This document shows, in pieces, positions 7,157 to 14,353 of a stretch of 16,061 bases of DNA; position 1 is the first letter of the stretch, and each line of letters begins with the position of its first letter. The translations under genes were made by a program, and so were the position numbers. Source of the DNA: Succinivibrionaceae bacterium UBA3769 (lineage in GTDB: Bacteria > Pseudomonadota > Gammaproteobacteria > Enterobacterales > Succinivibrionaceae); the NCBI GenBank assembly GCA_002372325.1, contig DFFT01000101.1:1-16061 (forward strand). The letters run 5' to 3'. The notes below the pieces were generated by a model. The model saw only the letters and a list, made by a program, of their open reading frames with translations. It made no database searches and was not told where the DNA came from.

Positions 7157-8011
7157 ATGCTGCATGAACTTAACGAACACGTCTTCAGAAACGAGTACTC
7201 CCTGAAAAGGCCGCCCCGGGACAGCGACTTTGTAATGGCTTTTAAGGGCCGAAGCATTCTGGTAAAGGGGGATGGCAAGAGCAAGCCTCTCAGTCTTCCG
7301 GAGGTTCGGCTTTGGGGAGAGCGGGAGCAGCTTCAGTATCTCTTCGCCATTGATGACCGGGCCTTCTTCCTTTATACCGGCAATGCCGGATCCGAAAACT
7401 GCGGGGATCTCGAAATCCCCGGCTTCTCCTGGCAGGACATTATCGTGCTCCGCTCGGATAATCCCAGGATGGTCTGCTTCGCCGGCGCCACGGCCTGGCA
7501 TCTTCACTCCTGGTATCAAAGCAGCAGATACTGCGGAAAATGCGGGACAGCCACCGCGCCTTCCGAAGAGGAGCGGGCCATGGTCTGCCCCTCCTGCCAT
7601 AACATTATCTATCCCCGCATCGCCCCGGCGGTTATTGTGGGCATTACCCACGGGGATCAGATATTGGTGACCCGCTACCGGGATCGCCCCTACCGGGGCC
7701 TGGCTCTTATCGCCGGCTTTTGCGAAATCGGGGAAACTCCGGAAATGACGGCCCGGAGGGAAGCCATGGAGGAAGCCGGACTTAAGATCCGGGATCTTCG
7801 CTACTTCGGATCCCAGCCCTGGGGACTGGACAGCAATCTTCTGGTGGGCTACATGGCCCGGGTGGACGGGAGCCCGGAGATCATCCGGGACGAAAACGAA
7901 CTTGCGGAAGCCTTCTGGGTGTCCCGTGAAGATCTTCCGGAGCCGGACACCACTATTTCCCTTACCAGAACCATGATGTCCTGCTTTAAGAAAAACGGCT
8001 TTGCCTTCTGA
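7157..8011 (+). CDS. nudC: NADH pyrophosphatase / NAD-capped RNA decapping Nudix hydrolase NudC
   Basis: The 284-residue protein has the NudC domain order: a divergent N-terminal domain, a zinc ribbon with C126/C129 and C144/C147 (YCGKCG and CPSCHN followed by YPR), and a Nudix domain. The Nudix box spans about residues 187-209 with the full G-x5-E-x7-RE-x2-EE-x-G pattern, the REAMEEAGL helix binding Mg2+. It is followed by SQPW, the start of the motif that separates NADH pyrophosphatases from other Nudix enzymes, but the usual PFPxS continuation reads GLDSN here. The enzyme cleaves NAD(H) to NMN(H) and AMP and, in E. coli, removes NAD caps from RNA. GAGG lies 6 nt before the ATG. It lies 128 nt after pabA on the same strand, so it may be read with it or from its own promoter near the direct repeat. 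Confidence 0.93.
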   Translation: MLHELNEHVFRNEYSLKRPPRDSDFVMAFKGRSILVKGDGKSKPLSLPEVRLWGEREQLQYLFAIDDRAFFLYTGNAGSENCGDLEIPGFSWQDIIVLRSDNPRMVCFAGATAWHLHSWYQSSRYCGKCGTATAPSEEERAMVCPSCHNIIYPRIAPAVIVGITHGDQILVTRYRDRPYRGLALIAGFCEIGETPEMTARREAMEEAGLKIRDLRYFGSQPWGLDSNLLVGYMARVDGSPEIIRDENELAEAFWVSREDLPEPDTTISLTRTMMSCFKKNGFAF

Positions 8012-8070
8012 CCGGAAATGCCCTTCCGGCGCCAGGCGATAATTCCCTGGTAACCGGAGAGGCCGTCTCC
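8012..8070. terminator. Cluster of three hairpins between convergent nudC and the kinase gene
   Basis: CCGGAA (8012-8017) pairs perfectly with TTCCGG (8024-8029); CCAGG (8032-8036) with CCTGG (8046-8050); and GGAGA (8056-8060) with TCTCC (8066-8070). Three stems packed into the 68 nt between two converging genes suggest a bidirectional transcription stop, though there is no clean U-tract on either strand. Confidence 0.45.
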
Positions 8071-8079
8071 CTGCTGCGT

Positions 8080-10443
8080 TTATTCTATGGTTTCAATGCG
8101 CTGGTCACTGCTGCTGGCCCTATCCCCCTGACTCTGCTTCACAATGTCAGAGATAAGGCCCAGATTGCTTTCCTCCAAAGCGGAGGAAACGCTGCCCACC
8201 CGGCCGCTGTCAGCGTAATCATCCGCATCGCTGCCGTGGTTTACCAGGCGTTTTTCCTGAAGCTCCTCCTTGAGAGCCTCGTTCTTTTCCAGGATGATCT
8301 CCGCCAGATTCTGCAGCTTGCTTTTGAGAGTTTCGGAATTTACCGGCTTGGACAGGATGTCGATCATGCCGGCAGCGTGGCAGTCATGCCGCTCCTCATC
8401 GGAACTGTTGGCGGTGAGAGCCACCACCGGAAGATTGCGGTAACGGGACAGGATCTTTCTGGTGGCCTGGATGCCATCCATTACCGGCATTCTGATGTCC
8501 ATGAGGATAAGCTCGGGGAGCTCCTGGAACACGCTATGAACAGCCTCCTCGCCGTTCCCGGCCACCCGTACCTTGTGTCCCAGATTTTCCAGCATGGTTT
8601 TAAGAACAAACTGATTGATGCGTGAATCCTCCACCAGAAGAATTCTGAAATGCGCGTTATAAACCTTCCGGGGCTTTATGACGGAGGTGGCGCCGATGAT
8701 CTCGTTCCGCACCACCAGACACGGGATCTCGAACCAGAAGGTGCTTCCCTTTCCCAGCACGGATTTAATGCCGATTTTGCCCTCCATGCATTCAACGAGA
8801 CGCTTGGAGATAGCCAATCCCAGTCCGGATCCCCCGTATTTGCGGGAAATGGATCCGTCTAGCTGCACAAACGGCGTAAAGAGATTCTTAAGCTTTGCTC
8901 CCGGAATCCCGGGGCCGCTATCCTGTATGGAAAATTTCAGGCGGTTTTCAAAACGCTCCGCCAGCACCCGCACGCCGCCCTTGCTGGTAAACTTCACCGC
9001 ATTGTTAATGAGGTTGTAAAAAATCTGGGACAGCCGATGGGCATCACCTACCACCATTAACGGGAAGTTGTCGCTGAACTTCAGGGTAAGCTCAATGCCC
9101 TTGTCATGAGCCCGGCCCTCCATCTGACTCACCACCGATCTTATAGTATCGCGGATATTGTAGTTGGTTTTCTCCATGATCATGGCCTGAGAGGAGATGT
9201 GGGAGAAGTCCAGCACGTCATGAAGAATGTTCTGCAAAACCGAGGTGCTCTGAGAAATGTTCTTGAGATAGCCCCGCTGTTCTTCGGTAATGTTGTCGGA
9301 ATGGCCCACAATTTCAATCAGTCCCATAATGGCCTGCAGGGGGGTTTTGATTTCATGGGAAATCTCAGCCAGATAGCGGGTGGAAGCCAAACTGGCCTTC
9401 TCGGCGTTTTCCTTGGCCTTGCGGAGAATCTGATTCTGACTGTGACTTTTGGTGATGTTAAAGAGATTGCCCCGGTAACCGGCAAAGCTGCCGTCAGCAT
9501 TATAATAAGGTTCCCCGTTAACCCGCACCCAGATTATCCGGTCATTGCTGGAACATGGGATCTCCAGATTGACAATCAGATTATGATTGGCGGCAATGTC
9601 GTGATAGAGCTTCCTCTTCAGCTCTTTGGGAGCGTCAATAGCCTCCCATTTTATGTAGTCCAAAAGCCGGTTCCCCACCAAACTCTGATACGGCGGGAGA
9701 TCGCTGTCCAGATTCTGCGCATACTCCGTAGCATCGTTGGCAAACACATGGGTAATCCGGAACTTGCTGTCGGTTTGCCAGAGCATTTCATGGGAAAGAC
9801 GCCGGAACACCTTCACCTTGTCCTGATAATCCAGAAGAGCCCGGGTGCGGCTTTTCACCATCTGCTCCAGCTGCGTCCGGTAGCGGAGGTTGATCATGGC
9901 CTGAGTAAATACCGGAAGCACCTCCATAATGTCCCGGCGGCTTCTTAAATTCATGGCAAAAGGCTGGCGGCTCATGCAGATGAAGAGAAACTTCTCATCC
10001 TGAAGGAGAAGCGGGATCAGCATGACATTCCGGATCTGCTCCCGGAGGGCCGGATCCGTTCCCTGAAAATCCGGTACGCCGGAGGGATCGTAAAGCACCT
10101 GAATACGTCCCCGGAAGCTTTTTTCAATAATGCCGGTATCCTTCCATGCCTGAGTCAGCAATGCGGGATCCGAGGCATAGACCACGGAAAGCTCCCGGGC
10201 TTCATCCCGCCGGGAGAGGAGCACCACCTTTTCAAAATCCACAAAGGCGCGCATGGCCCGGATCAGCACTTCGTACTGTTCTCTTTCCCCGTACACATGC
10301 TCCAGATCCTTCAGCATGCCAAAGAGGCTTCGCTGAGAAAAGTGCTGCCAGATTTCCCGATCCTCGGAAAAGGAATGCAACAGAAAACTGATTTTGTTCT
10401 GCTCCTCGAGAGAGTAGGCGGAAAACACTTCCTCGCTCTTCAT
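8080..10443 (-). CDS. Soluble hybrid histidine kinase (GAF-like, PAS, HisKA, HATPase, receiver), VpsS-like
   Basis: The 787-residue protein has no membrane segment or signal peptide and should be cytosolic. In order: an N-terminal helical and GAF-like sensor (about 40-190), a coiled coil (190-215), a PAS domain (215-333; the GYRGNLFNIT end is typical), HisKA with phosphoacceptor H363 in ISHEIKTP, an HATPase with N box NLINNAVKFT (477-486), DSGPGIP and KYGGSGLGLAIS, and a receiver (600-712) with D649 in LMDIRMP and the LSKP lysine. A polar tail of about 70 residues follows and contains no HPt domain. It starts 13 nt after the FIST gene with GGAGA before the ATG. The HPt protein of the same operon is the obvious phosphate acceptor. 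V. cholerae VpsS, the kinase partnered by a FIST protein, is the closest described arrangement; orthology is inferred. Confidence 0.93.
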   Translation of the reverse strand: MKSEEVFSAYSLEEQNKISFLLHSFSEDREIWQHFSQRSLFGMLKDLEHVYGEREQYEVLIRAMRAFVDFEKVVLLSRRDEARELSVVYASDPALLTQAWKDTGIIEKSFRGRIQVLYDPSGVPDFQGTDPALREQIRNVMLIPLLLQDEKFLFICMSRQPFAMNLRSRRDIMEVLPVFTQAMINLRYRTQLEQMVKSRTRALLDYQDKVKVFRRLSHEMLWQTDSKFRITHVFANDATEYAQNLDSDLPPYQSLVGNRLLDYIKWEAIDAPKELKRKLYHDIAANHNLIVNLEIPCSSNDRIIWVRVNGEPYYNADGSFAGYRGNLFNITKSHSQNQILRKAKENAEKASLASTRYLAEISHEIKTPLQAIMGLIEIVGHSDNITEEQRGYLKNISQSTSVLQNILHDVLDFSHISSQAMIMEKTNYNIRDTIRSVVSQMEGRAHDKGIELTLKFSDNFPLMVVGDAHRLSQIFYNLINNAVKFTSKGGVRVLAERFENRLKFSIQDSGPGIPGAKLKNLFTPFVQLDGSISRKYGGSGLGLAISKRLVECMEGKIGIKSVLGKGSTFWFEIPCLVVRNEIIGATSVIKPRKVYNAHFRILLVEDSRINQFVLKTMLENLGHKVRVAGNGEEAVHSVFQELPELILMDIRMPVMDGIQATRKILSRYRNLPVVALTANSSDEERHDCHAAGMIDILSKPVNSETLKSKLQNLAEIILEKNEALKEELQEKRLVNHGSDADDYADSGRVGSVSSALEESNLGLISDIVKQSQGDRASSSDQRIETIE

Positions 10444-10456
10444 ATTACCGCTCTCC

Positions 10457-11734
10457 CTAAACAGCTTCCCTTTCCATAAACCACACCGACACTATCATGT
10501 AGTTCCCCATGATATATTCCAGAACATCCATGCTTTTGACCAGTTCCCCGCGCTGCGGCAGCGTTACGAAGGGATGGTTCTTATTGGCACGCACCGCGGA
10601 CACCACGCTTTCAAAATACCGGGATGCCTGTTCTCCGGTGCTGTAGAACTGGCATATATAATGAAGAGCCCCCAGAATCACCCGATCCGAGGAGTGCCCG
10701 ATTTTGCACAGATGCCTTACCATGTCATTGCCGGAGACCGCCATGAGACATATCCGCTCCCCCGGTTCCCAGATATGGGAAATCTGAATGGCGCGCTCCG
10801 GGGTAATATTCCTGAGATAGGTAAAGGTGAAACGTTCCGGACCTCTGATATCGGCGGAACAGACCGCCAGCGTCCAGCGATGGCGTATCTTGGACAGCTC
10901 CTGATTAAGCTTGTCCGGACTCCAGGAGGTACTGTCCTGATCCAGCCAGCGGAACAGCACATCCGCCGCCGGCTGATTGTCTATCTCGCTGATAAAGCAT
11001 CCCGAGGACTCGGTAACAATGCCGTAATACCCCTCAGGCTCGCTGTTATTCTCCCCGGTAACCGCCACATCACAGTCCGTATAGAGGAAGGTCATAAGAT
11101 AAAGGCTCTTCCCGGTAATGACCTGCTCCTCGTTAAAAACGGTGACCGCTCCGTCCGAGGTATCGAAAAGTCCCCCGGCCACCTGAACTGAATCCCCCAT
11201 ATACTTGGCCGTGGCTGCGGCAAAGGGGAACTGGGCATCCTCCGTGCAATGAAAAAGAATCAGATCCGGAAACACTCCGAGAAACCCGGCCCTGGCAGAG
11301 GCCCGGTTAAAAACATTATCGGGATTAATGTCCATGTCCGGAGAATAAACGCCGGCCACACTGCCCAGAAAGACATCTTCGCCGGTAAAAGCCAGGGCGA
11401 TAACCCCCTGCGCCCGTGGTACCTCGGGCTCCTTGAATCTGTTTACCGAAAACCGGTTTCGGGAGGCGCCCCCGGAAGTCGGCATCATACCGGATTTGCC
11501 CCCGATAAGCGCATTGGCATCAAAGGAACCGTTTTCCGCGCTCATTCCCGCAAAGGGAATATCCGCAAAAAACTCCCGACAGGCCTCCTGCAGCTTTGCG
11601 GGAGACAGCGATTTCTGAAAATAGAGACAAACCCCGGCTATTTTCCCGCTGCTCTTCTTAAGGAGTTCGCGGGACAATGCCGCCACTGCTTCTCTTTCAT
11701 CAGAGAGCATGGTACTGGCAGTAACCACCTGCAT
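10457..11734 (-). CDS. FIST-domain sensor protein (VpsV/NosP-like)
   Basis: This 425-residue soluble protein has the FIST_N then FIST_C order. The N-terminal part runs through GVCLYFQKSLSPAKL, IPFAGMSAENGSF and GVIALAFTGEDVF; the C-terminal part contains YYGIVTESSGCFISEIDNQP followed by AADVLFRWL and the late RICLMAVSGNDMV segment. FIST proteins are thought to bind small ligands and to control partner signalling proteins; in several proteobacteria they are haem-binding nitric oxide sensors (NosP) encoded beside a histidine kinase. Here it starts 5 nt after the HPt stop and ends 13 nt before the kinase, so the three must be co-transcribed. Whether this member binds haem or another ligand such as an amino acid cannot be decided from sequence alone. 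It most likely modulates autophosphorylation of the downstream kinase. Confidence 0.88.
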   Translation of the reverse strand: MQVVTASTMLSDEREAVAALSRELLKKSSGKIAGVCLYFQKSLSPAKLQEACREFFADIPFAGMSAENGSFDANALIGGKSGMMPTSGGASRNRFSVNRFKEPEVPRAQGVIALAFTGEDVFLGSVAGVYSPDMDINPDNVFNRASARAGFLGVFPDLILFHCTEDAQFPFAAATAKYMGDSVQVAGGLFDTSDGAVTVFNEEQVITGKSLYLMTFLYTDCDVAVTGENNSEPEGYYGIVTESSGCFISEIDNQPAADVLFRWLDQDSTSWSPDKLNQELSKIRHRWTLAVCSADIRGPERFTFTYLRNITPERAIQISHIWEPGERICLMAVSGNDMVRHLCKIGHSSDRVILGALHYICQFYSTGEQASRYFESVVSAVRANKNHPFVTLPQRGELVKSMDVLEYIMGNYMIVSVWFMEREAV

Positions 11735-11739
11735 AGGTC

Positions 11740-12096
11740 TCAGAACCCCTGAAGATCTTCAACAGTCAGGCTGTTCACGGCATCCCTGGTCTCTTTGAGA
11801 GTGCGGACAAAATTTCTTACCTCCTCAGCAATATCCGTGAGAGGAACCTTAGCCTTGCATTTTTTATCAAGCCGGAGAGCCTGCTCCAGGGCGTCATCGG
11901 CGCCGTAAGTGCCCAGCACGGATTTCTGGGTGTGAATATCCCGTGCCAGGGTCTGGTAATCTCCCGTATCCAGCGATTTTTGCAAGCGCTCAATGGTCTC
12001 CGCTGATTCCTGAACATAGATATCCCGAAGGCCCGGAAACATGTTAAATCCCACATCCCTGACCATGCCGCGCAAAGTGCCTTTGTTTATAATCAT
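11740..12096 (-). CDS. Single-domain histidine phosphotransfer protein (HPt), LuxU-like role
   Basis: The 118-residue, all-helical protein contains an HPt signature ARDIHTQKSVLGTYGA, with H55 as phosphoacceptor, the K three residues on, and the GA that closes the motif. This is the size and layout of LuxU. It would carry phosphate from the receiver of the hybrid kinase (D649) to the receiver of the LuxO-like regulator, both encoded next to it. The ATG at 12096 has GGGATAAGGA directly upstream, with AAGGA abutting the start; the GGGA part gives normal spacing. Another ATG 10 codons in has no better site. The gene begins the HPt-FIST-kinase operon, separated from the upstream regulator gene by 227 nt that contain a predicted promoter. 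Confidence 0.85.
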   Translation of the reverse strand: MIINKGTLRGMVRDVGFNMFPGLRDIYVQESAETIERLQKSLDTGDYQTLARDIHTQKSVLGTYGADDALEQALRLDKKCKAKVPLTDIAEEVRNFVRTLKETRDAVNSLTVEDLQGF

Positions 12097-12195
12097 TCCT
12101 TATCCCGTCCCGGCATCCTCTTAATCAAACCGCAATGCCTTCTGAAAAAACAATGCCCTGTTTCACTGCTTTGCTTCACTGCATCATTTCCCCGC

Positions 12196-12224
12196 ATCAT
12201 AACAGCATAACAGCAGCAGGGCAA
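12196..12224 (-). promoter_or_regulatory. Predicted sigma-70 promoter of the HPt-FIST-kinase operon
   Basis: On the minus strand an extended -10 (TGT then TATGAT, 12204-12196) lies exactly 17 nt after TTGCCC (12224-12219), giving a start near 12189 and a leader of about 93 nt. A perfect TTGACA also occurs upstream (12246-12241) but has no matching -10. Apart from this, the gap 12097-12323 shows no gene; an A-tract (T8 on the minus strand) lies beside the -35. Confidence 0.5.
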
Positions 12225-12323
12225 AAAAAATGCAAGAACTGTCAAAAACACGCGCAAGGGGCCGGAGAAACTCTCAAAAGCAGACCTGCCGCAAAAATTT
12301 ATCCGGCCGCATTTTCGGAAGTA

Positions 12324-14066
12324 TCAGACGCCGCCGGAGCCGGGGATTTTCGGCAGTCCCTTTTCCTGAAAATACACCACGGCGGTTTTTGCGATCTCTC
12401 CGGATTTCTGCCAGCGGGTTATTTTGCGGTAGAGAGTGGACGGGGCCACCCGGAGATCCTCCGCCGTCCGGGAGACGGATCCGCCGTTTTTTCTGAGAAT
12501 TTCCAGAACGTAACGCTTTTCCATTTCCGCGAGAGCCAGAACGCCCCGGCTGAGATCCACGGAAAACACAGGCTCTCCCCCGAAAACCGGCAGGGCCTTG
12601 TCAGAAACCGGATGCGATTCTGCCGGAGCCTCCGAAAGCGCCGGAGTAACCGCAGCTTTTTCCTGATAATAGGTTTTCTCCCCGGAATCGGCATCTGTGG
12701 AACACACGGTGCCGACGCTGTAGCTGTTGGCGTAGCAGAAAAACTGCGCCGGAGTGTTGTAAATGCTGCCGGTGTTTCTCATGAAGGTGTCGGAGGTAAC
12801 GGCATTTTCGTTTACCGGAACCTCTCCCTGCATCATGTCCCGGGGCAGCATATCCCGGGTCATGACATCGCCGGAATTCAGCACCACCGCCTGATGCACC
12901 ATATTCTGCAGCTGTCTGATGTTGCCGGGCCAGGTTCGCCGCATGAGGTAGGTCTCGGCATCCTTGGAAAAGCCGATAAAGCCTTTATTCTCCTCCTTGG
13001 CATACTTTTTCAGGAAGTAGCGAGCGAGAAGAACCACATCAAAGCCCCGCTGTCTCAGGGGAGGCAGGTGAATGTGAATAACATAAAGCCGGTAAAAGAG
13101 ATCCTCCCGGAACCGCCCGGCACGGATCTCCTCCATGGGATTCTTATTGGTGGCGCAGATAATTCGGACATCCACCTTCTCTTCTCTGGCCGAGCCCACC
13201 TTATGAAAAACCGAGCTCTGCAGAAACCTGAGAAGCTTGGACTGGAGATCAATGCTCATTTCGCAGAGCTCGTCCAGAAAAAGCGTGCCCCCGTCCGCCT
13301 GGGACACCGCTCCCCGATGATCCTGAGTGGCTCCGGTAAACGCTCCCTTTACATGGCCGAAGATTTCGCTCTCCATAAGCTCCCGGGGAATGGCAGCGCA
13401 GTTAATGGCCACAAACGGGCCTTTCCTGCGGGTATTCATTTCATGGAGGACGTTGGCAATAACCTCCTTGCCGGTGCCGCTCTCGCCGGTAATGAACACC
13501 GAGGCGTTGGAGTAGCGCACCCGGCTCATCCGGTCATAAACGCCCTTAATGGCCGGAGATTCCCCGATAAGCCCCCAGGAAACCCCGCTCATGGGCACAA
13601 AGGGCTCCGCCAGGGCCGTCAGCCTGATCTTTTCGATAGTGTTGCTCAGGGTGGTGCGCAGGCGATCCGCGCTGATGGGCTTTTCCAGAAAATCATAGGC
13701 TCCCAGCCGCATGGACTCCACCGCATAATCCACGGATCCGTCGGAGGTCATAACGATGGTGGCGATATTAAGCTCCTGCTTCTGAATATAGCGCAGGATG
13801 TCCATCCCCTTGACATCCGGCAGCCACAGATCCAGAAGAATGATTTCCGGCTGAAACTCAGCGATAATCGCCATGGCCTGGGTGCCGGTATCAGCCACCC
13901 GCACGGCCGCCTCCAGCTGTCTGGCAACGGCGGCATAAACTGCGCTCAGGGACTGCGAATCCTCAACAATTAAAACCCTGACCTTGTAATTTTCCAGCAT
14001 AATCGCTACCCGAAGCCCTGTTTTGCGGGAGGCCGCGCCGGAGGGAATTCCATTCCGACGCAGCAT
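12324..14066 (-). CDS. LuxO-like sigma-54-dependent response regulator (REC-AAA+-Fis HTH)
   Basis: With the start at 14066 this is 580 residues. A receiver domain (about 28-140) has phosphoacceptor D79 in LLDLWLPD and the FLEKP lysine. The AAA+ domain has Walker A GESGTGKE (about 194-201), the sigma-54 contact loop GAFTGA (241-246), Walker B GGTLFLDEL and FREDLFYRL. A Fis-type helix-turn-helix (about 515-550, ending in STLYRKI) follows. The AAA+ core reads very close to Vibrio LuxO (FVAINCAAIP, ESEIFGHVK, KLLRFLQ, VDVRIICATN). A linker of about 95 residues between AAA+ and HTH is unusually long. The first ATG (14096) lies inside a perfect TATAAT and so cannot be the start; the ATG at 14066 has GAAGGA 4 nt upstream. 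A still shorter start at 14000 is possible. It probably activates sigma-54 promoters when phosphorylated through the HPt protein. Confidence 0.9.
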   Translation of the reverse strand: MLRRNGIPSGAASRKTGLRVAIMLENYKVRVLIVEDSQSLSAVYAAVARQLEAAVRVADTGTQAMAIIAEFQPEIILLDLWLPDVKGMDILRYIQKQELNIATIVMTSDGSVDYAVESMRLGAYDFLEKPISADRLRTTLSNTIEKIRLTALAEPFVPMSGVSWGLIGESPAIKGVYDRMSRVRYSNASVFITGESGTGKEVIANVLHEMNTRRKGPFVAINCAAIPRELMESEIFGHVKGAFTGATQDHRGAVSQADGGTLFLDELCEMSIDLQSKLLRFLQSSVFHKVGSAREEKVDVRIICATNKNPMEEIRAGRFREDLFYRLYVIHIHLPPLRQRGFDVVLLARYFLKKYAKEENKGFIGFSKDAETYLMRRTWPGNIRQLQNMVHQAVVLNSGDVMTRDMLPRDMMQGEVPVNENAVTSDTFMRNTGSIYNTPAQFFCYANSYSVGTVCSTDADSGEKTYYQEKAAVTPALSEAPAESHPVSDKALPVFGGEPVFSVDLSRGVLALAEMEKRYVLEILRKNGGSVSRTAEDLRVAPSTLYRKITRWQKSGEIAKTAVVYFQEKGLPKIPGSGGV

Positions 14067-14070
14067 TCTA

Positions 14071-14100
14071 TCCTTCATGAAAACCGTTTCCGGCATTATA
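14071..14100 (-). promoter_or_regulatory. -10 box and ribosome site that set the start of the LuxO-like gene
   Basis: On the minus strand TATAAT at 14100-14095 is a perfect -10, although no good -35 is present. It overlaps the first possible ATG (14096-14094), so transcription starting near 14088 would leave that codon out. GAAGGA at 14076-14071 then serves the ATG at 14066. Confidence 0.45.
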
Positions 14101-14130
14101 GCGGGACAGAAACAGCTTAAACATGAAGAG

Positions 14131-14154
14131 GGGCTGTCCTGAAGCCCTATTTTT
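14131..14154 (+). terminator. Terminator-like hairpin in the LuxO-like/purU divergent region
   Basis: GGGCT (14131-14135) pairs with AGCCC (14143-14147) around a 7-nt loop and is followed by TATTTTT. It reads as a short intrinsic terminator on the plus strand, though no plus-strand gene precedes it. It lies about 30 nt upstream of the predicted promoter of the LuxO-like gene on the other strand. Confidence 0.35.
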
Positions 14155-14291
14155 CCACCTGAATCACACTAGAGGTTCCGGTTTGACCCGCCGTGCTTCC
14201 GGAGGATTCCGCATGCTGACCTGAAGCTCCTGCGCGGCGGTTCCTTTGCCCCGGTCTCCCGCAAAAACTCAGAATCAAAGCGGGATCTCAT

Positions 14292-14320
14292 TTTTCAGAA
14301 AGGAATAATGCTGGTAAAAT
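14292..14320 (+). promoter_or_regulatory. Predicted extended -10 promoter of purU
   Basis: TGG then TAAAAT (14312-14320) is a good extended -10. TTTTCA (14292-14297) lies 17 nt upstream as a 4-of-6 match to the -35. The start would fall near 14327, leaving a leader of about 27 nt before the purU ATG. The remainder of 14097-14335 shows no gene. Confidence 0.5.
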
Positions 14321-14353
14321 AGCGCTGCTTTTTGATTGTCAGAGGTTATGCAA

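Noticed and set aside
8080..10443. LuxQ or LuxN-type autoinducer kinase
   Set aside because: The protein has no membrane segments or periplasmic domain and is paired with a FIST protein.
12135..13973. Large plus-strand open frame of 612 codons
   Set aside because: It is antisense to the LuxO-like regulator, has no recognisable domain, and its composition follows from the codon use of the real gene.
14213..14322. Leader peptides of 3-4 codons with good ribosome sites (ATG at 14213 and 14308)
   Set aside because: They are too short to separate from chance, and the second lies upstream of the predicted purU transcription start.
14311..14327. Sigma-54 promoter in front of purU
   Set aside because: The TGG and GC elements are 9 nt apart where the enzyme needs 10; the same bases make a better extended -10 for sigma-70.
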